Source: Prolixibacteraceae bacterium
Lineage (GTDB): Bacteria > Bacteroidota > Bacteroidia > Bacteroidales > Prolixibacteraceae
NCBI GenBank assembly: GCA_029975525.1
Contig: JARKOX010000231.1
Span: 1-54,532, forward strand
DNA: 54,532 bases
Direction: 5' to 3'
Every line of letters begins with the position of its first letter. Positions within the stretch are counted from its first letter, which is position 1. A model generated the notes under the pieces. It was given only the letters and a program-made list of their open reading frames with translations. It was not told where the DNA came from and ran no database searches. Below, in pieces: positions 28,401 to 35,902 of the stretch. Position numbers and translations under genes: made by a program.

Positions 28401-29166
28401 ACGCCAACCGTCGGGAATCAAAGCCGCAATTATCCGTGAAAAAGGGGTGAACGGCGACCGGGAAATGGCCTACATGCTCTACCTGGCCGGTTTCGACGTA
28501 AAAGACGTCCACATGACCGACCTGATTGCCGGCCGCGAAACACTCGAGGAGGTCCGGCTGATCGTGTTTGTGGGTGGTTTTTCCAATTCCGACGTTATGG
28601 GATCGGCCAAAGGCTGGGCCGGCGCTTTCAAATACAATGAAAAGGCGCGGCAGGCGCTTGAAAACTTTTACAACCGTCCCGACACCCTGAGCCTGGGCGT
28701 ATGCAACGGCTGCCAGCTGATGGTTGAACTGGGACTGGTCAACGCCGGACAGAATGTGACGCCCAAAATGGCGCACAACGATTCGCACAAATTTGAATCG
28801 GCTTTCCTGAATGTGGACATCCTGCCCAACCAATCGGTGATGCTGCACAACCTGGCCGGTTTGCGCCTCGGGGTTTGGATCGCACACGGCGAAGGAAAAT
28901 TTGTACTTCCCGAAGGCGAAACAGCCTATCATATTCCCATGAAATACAGCCGCAGTTTTTATCCGGCCAACCCGAACGGCTCGGCTTTCAACACAGCCGC
29001 CATCTGCTCCGGAGACGGACGCCACCTGGCCATGATGCCGCACCTCGAAAGGGCTTTCCGTCCTTATCACTGGGCATACTATCCCGAAGAAAGGAAAACC
29101 GACGAGGTCACCCCGTGGATGCAGGCGTTTGTCAATGCCCGCGAGTGGATTAAAGCCCAGGGTTGA
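25480..29166 (+). CDS. purL: Phosphoribosylformylglycinamidine synthase, large single-chain form
   Basis: A 1228-residue FGAM synthase that carries out step four of purine synthesis with glutamine and ATP. The order is N-terminal PurS-like region, linker with GFSQVNSEHCRHKIF (about 164-178), AIRS halves with LKAETHNFPTTVEPFNGAST, and a second pair with PTGKDSMSM. A C-terminal class I glutaminase starts near residue 985, with nucleophile Cys1075 in LGVCNGCQLM and conserved histidines in HGEGKF and further on. This long form (about 1200-1300) is typical of Gammaproteobacteria and Bacteroidota, in place of separate purS/purQ/purL. It is a single-gene transcript ended by a very strong hairpin. 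Confidence 0.97.
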   Translation: MILFFKTPQQTVVAAESLQKPDDATVSKLVWLLGGAEPVDSSGLEGWFVGPRKEMITPWSTNAVEITQNMGIEGLVRIEEFTEVPDGHAHYDHMLQALYHGLNQDIFTIHRQPEPILEIDDIAAYNESEGLALSEEEIQYLNSVAHSLGRKLTDSEVFGFSQVNSEHCRHKIFNGSFVIDGKEQEHSLFQLIKRTSQVNPNKIVSAYRDNCSFVQGPVAEQFAPETQDKPDWFRVTDIKTVLSLKAETHNFPTTVEPFNGASTGTGGEIRDRMAGGKGSVPVAGTAVYMTAYPRTEDARPWEQATEPRPWLYQTPEEILIKASNGASDFGNKFGQPLINGSVLTFEHFENFKKYGYDKVVMLAGGIGFGKKSDSLKDEPVKGDRVVLLGGDNYRIGMGGGAVSSVATGEYENAIELNAVQRANPEMQKRVFNAIRALAESDHNPIISIHDHGAGGHLNCLSELVESTGGKIDTAQLPVGDPTLSQKEIIGNESQERMGLVMHEKDVDLLSRIAQRERAPMYVIGKATGDMQFTFENSKTGEKPIDWQLSYMFGKPPRTVLEDQTETIRFQEPKYSTAKIQHYLENVLQLESVACKDWLTNKVDRSVTGRIAKQQGAGKLHLPLNNLGVVTLDYQGKAGIATSIGHAPVAGLVNAANGSVLSIAEALTNIIWAPLADRIRSVSLSANWMWPAKNPGENARIYQAVQAASDFACQIGVNIPTGKDSMSMTQKYADDVVYAPGTVIISASGEVADIRKVVESVLQNDPQKALLFIDFSFTNRCLGGSAFAQSVNRLGNEAPTVTDAEKFVTAFNTVQELIENGLVAAGHDIGSGGLITTLLEMCFSDNQTGLNVDLTGIGETDAVKVLFAENPGIVIQCSDNAAVEKILSEKGVQFVKIGHPTSQRQVSLKNFDQQFDFDIDSLRDLWFKTSYLLDRRQSGEKLALERFRNYKQNELHYNFGNFSGKAADYGIDPKRRQPSGIKAAIIREKGVNGDREMAYMLYLAGFDVKDVHMTDLIAGRETLEEVRLIVFVGGFSNSDVMGSAKGWAGAFKYNEKARQALENFYNRPDTLSLGVCNGCQLMVELGLVNAGQNVTPKMAHNDSHKFESAFLNVDILPNQSVMLHNLAGLRLGVWIAHGEGKFVLPEGETAYHIPMKYSRSFYPANPNGSAFNTAAICSGDGRHLAMMPHLERAFRPYHWAYYPEERKTDEVTPWMQAFVNAREWIKAQG

Positions 29167-29177
29167 CAACCACTGAA

Positions 29178-29217
29178 AAACAACAAAGCAGGCAAAATTT
29201 TGCCTGCTTTGTTGTTT
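29178..29217. terminator. Bidirectional terminator between purL and metA
   Basis: A perfect inverted repeat with 20-base arms (29178-29197 and 29198-29217) containing GCAGGC/GCCTGC and A- and T-rich ends. It lies 12 bases after the purL stop and 45 bases from the convergent metA stop. It can serve both transcripts. Confidence 0.9.
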
Positions 29218-29261
29218 CCTGCTCCCCGGTCCTGTTCATCCCCGAAGCAACCCTTTTCCTC

Positions 29262-30179
29262 TCAGTGAATTTCGGCAAGGTTGTAGGGAGTTTCCTGGTA
29301 AACGTAATAGTTCAGCCAGTTGGTAAACAACAGATTAGCCGCCGATTTCCACAACATCACCGGACGATTTTCCGGATTGTTGCCGGGATAATAATTGACC
29401 GGCAGCCGGATGGGCAGATTTTTAGCCAGATCACGGCGGTATTCGGCATCGAGGGTGTAACGCGAATATTCGAGATGGCCGGTGGCAAACAACTGTCGCC
29501 CGTTGCGCCCAACCACCATATTAACGCCCGACTCTTCGGAAAATGAGATCACCGAGAGCCCATCCACCTGTTCGATATCCTCTTTTCGGATCTCGGTGTG
29601 GCGTGAATGCGGCACGTAAAATTCATCATCGAACCCGCGGAAAATCGGAAGTTTCTCGTCGGAAAAAGTGTGTTTAAACACGCCAAACATCTTGCTTTCC
29701 AACGGATATTTCGGAACTCCGTAGTGGTGGTACAACCCGGCCTGTGCGGCCCAGCAAACATACAAGGTTGAAAAAACATGGTGCTGTGCCCAGTCCATGA
29801 TCACCTTCATTTCGTCCCAGTAAGAGACCTCCTCAAACGGGAGATGTTCCACCGGTGCACCGGTAATGATCATCCCGTCGTAGTTGTTTTTCTCCAGCAC
29901 CTCAAAGTCCTGGTAAAAAGCCTGCATGTGCTCAACGGGCGTATTTTTGGGGGTGTGTCCTTTGATTTTCAGGAAATCGACCTCAATCTGGAGCGGAGAG
30001 TTGGAAAGTAACCGCAGCAGATCGGTTTCCGTGGTAATTTTCAGCGGCATCAGGTTTAAGATAATAATCTTCAACGGACGAATATCCTGATGGCTGGCAC
30101 GTGTTTGATCCATCACAAAAATATTTTCTTTCCGCAGTAATTCAATGGCGGGTAACCGATCGGGAATATTGACTGGCAT
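29262..30179 (-). CDS. metA: Homoserine O-acetyltransferase (MetA family)
   Basis: A 305-residue homoserine O-acyltransferase. The ATG complementary to 30177-30179 (MPVNIPDRLPAIELL) is the family start; the open frame upstream is spurious. Cys142 in LYVCWAAQAGLYHHYG is the catalytic nucleophile, with His and Glu farther on (GHLEYSRYTL). Residue 111 is Glu (GAPVEHLPFEEV). In MetA enzymes, Glu111 goes with acetyl-CoA and Gly111 with succinyl-CoA, so this one should make O-acetylhomoserine. That fits the adjacent O-acetylhomoserine sulfhydrylase gene, 165 bases upstream in the same direction. The intergenic region holds a strong hairpin. Confidence 0.93.
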   Translation of the reverse strand: MPVNIPDRLPAIELLRKENIFVMDQTRASHQDIRPLKIIILNLMPLKITTETDLLRLLSNSPLQIEVDFLKIKGHTPKNTPVEHMQAFYQDFEVLEKNNYDGMIITGAPVEHLPFEEVSYWDEMKVIMDWAQHHVFSTLYVCWAAQAGLYHHYGVPKYPLESKMFGVFKHTFSDEKLPIFRGFDDEFYVPHSRHTEIRKEDIEQVDGLSVISFSEESGVNMVVGRNGRQLFATGHLEYSRYTLDAEYRRDLAKNLPIRLPVNYYPGNNPENRPVMLWKSAANLLFTNWLNYYVYQETPYNLAEIH

Positions 30180-30215
30180 AATCGTAATTTTTTTCGGGCT
30201 GCTTCGGCTCTCTTT

Positions 30216-30258
30216 CCCGGAGGCCTGCCGTCTGGAAACAGCAAGCAGGTCCTCCGGG
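30216..30258 (-). promoter_or_regulatory. 13-bp hairpin in the metY-metA intergenic region
   Basis: Arms 30216-30228 and 30245-30258 pair over 13 bp with one bulged base. On the minus strand the structure ends 36 bases before the metA ATG. No T-tract follows, so it is not a canonical terminator. It could be an RNA-processing or expression-tuning element between the two genes. Confidence 0.45.
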
Positions 30259-30344
30259 GTGTTTCGCACACAAAAGAAATCTTCAGCAGGTTATGATATC
30301 GCTGTAAATCACGGTTTATTAAACTTAGCTTGCAGCCTCTGTTT

Positions 30345-31664
<1,320 letters not shown>

Positions 31665-31709
31665 TTAAGATTGAAAAGATTCGTTTTTTATTAAAACATT
31701 ATTGTATCG

Positions 31710-33053
31710 TTATTTTTGATCGGGCTCCAGAAAAGCCTGATAGATTGCCTTTACGCTTTTTTCACGGTCCGGAGCCTCAACCACCAGATAACTGACCAGA
31801 TCGGAAGCGCCCGACCCGCTCAGGATCACGTTGATGCGATTGCGGGCCACTGCATTGAAAAGGGTGGCCGAAATGCCGTAGTTTTGCTGCATTCCGTGGC
31901 CGACAATAGCGATAAGCGACACTTTTTCGAGCAGCGAAATCTCATTTACCGCTGTAAAGCCAAGTTCACGGGCTGCTTTTACCGCGCCGGCGCCGCTTTT
32001 TCGGTCGATCAAAATGTTGATACTCACCTGCGAAGTAATTACCGATTTGATGTTAATAGCCGCTTCCGAGAGTTTGCCGGTGATGCGGGCCAGGATGCCG
32101 GGCTTCAGGCCAACGCCAGGGCCGTTGAGCCGCAAAATGGAAACATCGTCGGTGCATGCCACACTTTTCACCACCTGCGGGGCAATAAAATCTTCGGAAT
32201 TGATAATGGTATCGGGCGTAAAACCAGATGTTTCACCGCTGACCAGATGAATCGGAATATGTTTACTGACCAGTGGCTCCACCGCACGCGGATGAAACGA
32301 ATAGTGATCGAAATAGGCCAGCTCGCTGGCTTCGGCATAAGTGAGCCTGCCGATCAGGGCAGCCTGCGGAACAATTGCCCGGTCGGCCGCATAAAACTCC
32401 TTTTCAGCTCCCCACAGTACCAGTTTTTCAGCAGATAATCCGGCTGCCAAAAAAGCGGCGGTGTAGTCGGCTGCCGACCTTCCGGCACGAGCTACCCGGC
32501 CATTTTCAGCAGTTCCCCACGATCCCGGAATCACCCAGGTGGTTTCGGCCGACAAAGTTTCGGCCTTTTCGGGCTGAAATGACAGAAAAGTGGCATTTCC
32601 GAAATCGGGAGAAGCTTTCAGGTCAAGTTCCGCAGGCAGGAGTAGTGCGGCAGACCGCCCGATCAGCTCCAGACGGCGAATAAGCAGCAGGGCTGTCAGC
32701 TGTTCACTAAAACTCAAAACCGTATCTTTCAGGGCCGGAGAATAATCGCCGGTAAGAAAAATGCCCTTCAGCAGCTGGGACAAGCTTTCTGTTGCATTCA
32801 CAAACAACTCACCAGGTTCTTCTCCCAAAACCGACCGGTATTGGTCATACAGTCCGGCGGCAACATCGTCGGTCCCGGCTTCCGGGTGAAAAACCTGCCC
32901 GATGCGGGCCTCAATGGTTTGGTAGATTTCGGGAAGTGCCGAAACGATAACCATTTTCAATGAATTATGTTTGCTTAAAAATTGATCCAATTTTTCGAGC
33001 GAACGTAGATCGTTTACACGGTATCCGCCTACCCGTACAATACAAACAGGCAT
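31710..33053 (-). CDS. Divergent aspartokinase-like protein with two ACT domains
   Basis: A 447-residue protein of the aspartate kinase family with unusual catalytic motifs. The N-terminal KFGGTS phosphate loop appears as RVGGYR (7-12), so the usual Lys, Thr and Ser are replaced. The GRGGSD motif is GRSAAD (191-196), retaining only Asp196. The TDVDG-type segment before the ADPRIV-like motif is GAEKEFYAADRAIV. Core scaffold elements (VIVSAL, SEQLTALLL, YAEASELAYF, HPRAVEPL) are kept. Two ACT domains follow at about 300-370 and 375-445, with well conserved VSILRLNGPGVG and VSLIAIVGHGM segments. It heads the metY-metA operon. It may be a weak or inactive kinase acting as a regulatory or amino-acid-sensing protein. 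Confidence 0.8.
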   Translation of the reverse strand: MPVCIVRVGGYRVNDLRSLEKLDQFLSKHNSLKMVIVSALPEIYQTIEARIGQVFHPEAGTDDVAAGLYDQYRSVLGEEPGELFVNATESLSQLLKGIFLTGDYSPALKDTVLSFSEQLTALLLIRRLELIGRSAALLLPAELDLKASPDFGNATFLSFQPEKAETLSAETTWVIPGSWGTAENGRVARAGRSAADYTAAFLAAGLSAEKLVLWGAEKEFYAADRAIVPQAALIGRLTYAEASELAYFDHYSFHPRAVEPLVSKHIPIHLVSGETSGFTPDTIINSEDFIAPQVVKSVACTDDVSILRLNGPGVGLKPGILARITGKLSEAAINIKSVITSQVSINILIDRKSGAGAVKAARELGFTAVNEISLLEKVSLIAIVGHGMQQNYGISATLFNAVARNRINVILSGSGASDLVSYLVVEAPDREKSVKAIYQAFLEPDQK

Positions 33054-33105
33054 AACATAAGAATTAAAATTAAAAAATAATAATCAGGATTTTTTTATGC
33101 AGGGT

Positions 33106-33144
33106 GCCTTCAAACTGTATTCTTCAGAAATACCAGCTGAAGGC
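33106..33144 (-). promoter_or_regulatory. Leader hairpin overlapping the leader-ORF stop
   Basis: The minus-strand RNA can fold into a long stem: GCCTTCA (33138-33144) pairs with TGAAGGC (33106-33112), with inner CTG/CAG and GTATT/AATAC pairs. The 5' arm begins with the last base of the leader-ORF stop codon. The same CTTCAG segment can instead pair with CTGAAG at 33123-33128, giving alternative folds. No T-tract follows directly, so it may act on translation rather than termination. Confidence 0.5.
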
Positions 33145-33233
33145 TATCGCATATACATGGAAAGGGTTGGCATAACAATCACCGCACAGTCTGAAACTGC
33201 TTCAATCCGGTGTATTTTCTGAATACTTTTCAT
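33144..33233 (-). CDS. Putative 29-residue leader peptide of the methionine operon
   Basis: A short open frame begins at an ATG 24 bases after the -7 box of a well-matched promoter and ends 90 bases before the aspartokinase-like start. It encodes 29 residues starting MKSIQKIHRI and ending VMPTLSMYMR. Three of the last nine codons are Met (positions 21, 26 and 28), in an operon that makes methionine. The stop codon overlaps the 5' arm of a stable hairpin. Together this resembles a ribosome-mediated attenuator leader, not a functional protein. The evidence is positional and compositional only. Confidence 0.5.
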   Translation of the reverse strand: MKSIQKIHRIEAVSDCAVIVMPTLSMYMR

Positions 33234-33256
33234 TGTTTTGCCACTTTAATGCAGGG

Positions 33257-33286
33257 CAAATATAAAATGAAAATTGAAAACCCCAA
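33257..33286 (-). promoter_or_regulatory. Promoter of the methionine operon
   Basis: On the minus strand: TTG (33284-33286), a 19-base spacer, then TATATTTG (33257-33264). This is a full match to the Bacteroidota TTG-N19/21-TAnnTTTG promoter. The predicted start near 33250 gives a leader of about 195 bases before the aspartokinase-like gene, containing the short ORF and hairpin. The remaining bases to 33442 (33287-33442) show no other feature. Confidence 0.7.
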
Positions 33287-33442
33287 CATGTTCCTGTAAT
33301 TTTTAAACAAATTGTTAACCCAACGCAACCCCATTCCTATGATAAATAAAAAATTTCTCAACTGCTTATAGGCGTTAAAATTATAAGGCAAAGAGGTCAC
33401 TTCACTTTTTTTTCTACCTTGCAACGTCAAAAACGAACCAAT

Positions 33443-34480
33443 ATGAAAAAAATCTTTTTTGCCTGTCTGATCGCCGGGATGAGTGTATCCGGCGCTTTCG
33501 CACAAAAAACCCCCACGGTCCGGTTAGTCAACCAACCTACTCAAAGAAAAGTAGAGGTACTGGTTGACGGCAAGCTGTTTACCGCTTACATTTATCCGGA
33601 AACGATCAAAAAACCGGTATTGTGGCCTGTGGTTTCCCCGGCCGGCAACACCGTTACCCGCAGCTTTCCGCTGGAAAAGAAAGCCGGCGAACGTGCCGAC
33701 CACCCGCATCATGTAGGCATCTGGCTTAATTTCGGCGATGTAAACGGCCTCGACTTCTGGAACAACTCGGAAGCTATTAAACCCGAGGTTGCTTCCAAGT
33801 ACGGCACCATCGTCCATCGTTCGGTCGATAAGATCAAAAACGGAAAATCGGGCGCCGAACTTACCATCTCGGCCGACTGGATCGACATCAACCAAAAAAA
33901 GCTGCTGGATGAAAAAACCACCTTCAGCTTCTCGGCAACCCCTACCCTGCGGATCATTGACCGCACCACCACCCTGAAAGCAGTTAACGGCGAAGTTAAA
34001 TTCACCGATAACAAAGAAGGGATGTTTGCCATCCGCGTTACCAGCGAACTTGAACTGCCTTCAAAAGGACCGGTTGAGCTGACCGACGCCCACGGTAACA
34101 TCACCAAGGTAGCCACTCCCGACCTGAGCAAGGTTACCGGCGACTACCTGAGCAGCGAAGGAATTACCGGCGAAAAAGTGTGGGGAACCCGCGGCCGCTG
34201 GATGGAACTTTCGGGTAAAATGAACGGCGAAGAGGTGGCTGTAATCATCATCGATCATCCTAAAAATGCCGGCTACCCAACCTACTGGCACGCCCGCGGA
34301 TATGGCCTTTTTGCCGCCAATACACTCGGACAAAAACCTCTTTCGGGAGGAAAAGATGAGCTGAACTTCACCCTCAAAAACGGGGAGTCGGCAACGTTCA
34401 AATACCGGGTAGTAATCGCTTCCGGAAAGCAGACGCCAGCTACCATTAACAAGTGGGCCGACGAATTCGCGAAAAAATAA
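33443..34480 (+). CDS. Secreted DUF6807 (PmoA-like) family protein
   Basis: A 345-residue protein with a signal peptide (MKKIFFACLIAGMSVSGAFA, cleavage before QKT). The ATG at 33443 fits this; an upstream TTG would add eight polar residues. The body matches the family annotated DUF6807 or 'PmoA', common in Bacteroidota and Planctomycetes: FTAYIYPETIKKPVLWPVVS, RADHPHHVGIWLNFGDVNGLDFW, then DNKEGMFAIRV and NAGYPTYWHARGYGLFAANTLG. Despite the PmoA label it has nothing to do with methane monooxygenase. It probably acts on sugars in the periplasm, since homologues lie with Gfo/Idh/MocA and sugar isomerase genes, but no activity is known to me. A terminator follows. Confidence 0.85.
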   Translation: MKKIFFACLIAGMSVSGAFAQKTPTVRLVNQPTQRKVEVLVDGKLFTAYIYPETIKKPVLWPVVSPAGNTVTRSFPLEKKAGERADHPHHVGIWLNFGDVNGLDFWNNSEAIKPEVASKYGTIVHRSVDKIKNGKSGAELTISADWIDINQKKLLDEKTTFSFSATPTLRIIDRTTTLKAVNGEVKFTDNKEGMFAIRVTSELELPSKGPVELTDAHGNITKVATPDLSKVTGDYLSSEGITGEKVWGTRGRWMELSGKMNGEEVAVIIIDHPKNAGYPTYWHARGYGLFAANTLGQKPLSGGKDELNFTLKNGESATFKYRVVIASGKQTPATINKWADEFAKK

Positions 34481-34492
34481 TCGAAATCCATC

Positions 34493-34526
34493 AAAAAAAG
34501 TCCTGGCAAAACCGGGACTTTTTTTT
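34493..34526 (+). terminator. Terminator after the DUF6807 gene
   Basis: An 11-bp stem (34493-34503 with 34515-34525), loop of 11, whose 3' arm is a T8 run. It lies 12 bases after the stop codon and before the SpmAB-like gene. Confidence 0.8.
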
Positions 34527-34584
34527 GATTCGTACCCGATTTTCCGCAAATTTGTTTCGTATCAAAACCTGATAATTTCGTATA

Positions 34585-35817
34585 ATGGCTTTAAACTACA
34601 TCTTCATCTTCTTTTTCCTGATTGCCTTTGTCATCGCTTTGGTGAAACTGCTCTTTCTGGGTGATACCGAAGTTTTTAACCAGATGGTGAGCGCCACCTT
34701 CGACAATGCCAAGACCGGTTTCGAAATCTCCCTGGGACTTACGGGCGTGTTGACGTTGTGGATGGGAATCATGAAAGTGGGAGAAGCGGGTGGTGTGGTA
34801 AACCTCTTTTCGCGCGCAATCGGGCCATTTTTTAACAAACTTTTTCCGGCGCTGGGCAAAAATCATCCGGCCTACGGTTCCATTATGCTCAATATTGCCG
34901 CCAACATGCTCAACCTCGACAATGCGGCCACTCCGGTGGGACTGAAAGCCATGAAAGAGATGCAGGAGACCAACCCGCACAAAGCAACCGCCTCGGATCC
35001 GCAAATTATGTTTTTGGTGCTCAACACCTCGGGGCTCACCATCATTCCGGTGAGTATCATGGTTTACCGCGCACAACTGGGCGCCGCCAACCCCTCCGAT
35101 ATTTTTCTGCCCATCCTGCTGGCCACCTACTTCTCCACACTAGCCGGCCTGATTTCCGTAGCCATTTACCAAAAAATCAACCTGTTCGACCGCACAATCC
35201 TGGCTTACCTGGGTGGAATTACAGCCATCATCGCCGGCATTATCTGGTATTTCTCCTCCCTCCCGAAAGAGGAGATCACCCGGCTTTCGTCATTGGCCAG
35301 CAATGTCATTCTTTTCTCCATTATCGTCGGCTTCTTTGCCATGGCCTTTCTGAAAAAGGTAAATGTTTATGAAGCCTTTATTGAAGGGGCCAAAGACGGC
35401 TTTGGAACAGCCGTCAAAATCATCCCCTACCTGGTAGCCATTCTGGTGGCAATCGGCGTTTTTCGCGCTTCAGGGGCAATGGACTGGATGATTGCCGGTT
35501 TTACCTGGTTTTTCGAGGTGGTCGGACTGAATACCGATTTTACCCCGGCCTTGCCAACGGCATTTATGAAACCGCTGAGTGGCAGCGGCGCCCGCGGTCT
35601 GATGGTAGATGCCATGACCACTTACGGCGCCGATTCGTTTGTAGGCCGCGTAGCCAGTACCATCCAGGGAGCCACCGATACCACCTTCTACATCCTGGCT
35701 GTCTATTTCGGATCGGTAGGCATCAAAAACACGCGCTATGCGGTGCAGTGCGGCCTCATCGCCGACTTTACCGGAATTGTAGCGGCCATCCTGCTGGCCT
35801 ATCTTTTCTTCTATTAA
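34585..35817 (+). CDS. SpmA-SpmB fusion / nucleoside recognition domain membrane protein
   Basis: A 410-residue membrane protein with about ten hydrophobic segments and two copies of the 'nucleoside recognition' (Gate) domain. The N-terminal half corresponds to spore maturation protein SpmA (LWMGIMKVGEAGGVV, NIAANMLNLDNAATPVGLKAM, LNTSGLTIIP). The C-terminal half corresponds to SpmB (YEAFIEGAKDGFGTAVKIIPYLVA, MKPLSGSGARGLMVDAM, GATDTTFYILAVYFGSVGIKNTRYA). In Bacillus the two separate proteins are needed for spore core dehydration. Fused forms occur widely in non-sporulating Bacteroidota, where the transported or sensed molecule is unknown. Length fits the fused family. Confidence 0.9.
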   Translation: MALNYIFIFFFLIAFVIALVKLLFLGDTEVFNQMVSATFDNAKTGFEISLGLTGVLTLWMGIMKVGEAGGVVNLFSRAIGPFFNKLFPALGKNHPAYGSIMLNIAANMLNLDNAATPVGLKAMKEMQETNPHKATASDPQIMFLVLNTSGLTIIPVSIMVYRAQLGAANPSDIFLPILLATYFSTLAGLISVAIYQKINLFDRTILAYLGGITAIIAGIIWYFSSLPKEEITRLSSLASNVILFSIIVGFFAMAFLKKVNVYEAFIEGAKDGFGTAVKIIPYLVAILVAIGVFRASGAMDWMIAGFTWFFEVVGLNTDFTPALPTAFMKPLSGSGARGLMVDAMTTYGADSFVGRVASTIQGATDTTFYILAVYFGSVGIKNTRYAVQCGLIADFTGIVAAILLAYLFFY

Positions 35818-35865
35818 AAAAATGCCGGGAAAACTCTATCTCTGAACCACAGGGCGGGGAATATC

Positions 35866-35894
35866 TTCAGAAAAAGTCTTCGGTTTTTTCTGAA
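35866..35894. terminator. Bidirectional terminator between convergent genes
   Basis: A 10-bp A/T-rich stem (35866-35875 with 35885-35894), loop of 9, placed between the convergent ends of the SpmAB-like gene (35817) and the beta-helix gene (35903). Each arm provides a T5-T6 run in its own direction. Confidence 0.55.
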
Positions 35895-35902
35895 ATAAAA
35901 TT

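Noticed and set aside
26929-29169. 746-codon minus-strand open frame opposite purL
   Set aside because: A shadow of the GC-rich purL gene; composition is unnatural and no motif is seen.
33230-33505. 91-codon open frame on the minus strand
   Set aside because: It has no family resemblance, covers the methionine-operon promoter and overlaps the start of the plus-strand DUF6807 gene.
34552-34580. TTG-N18-TAATTTCG before the SpmAB-like gene
   Set aside because: One mismatch in the -7 box and a short spacer; only four bases separate it from the ATG, so it would be nearly leaderless.
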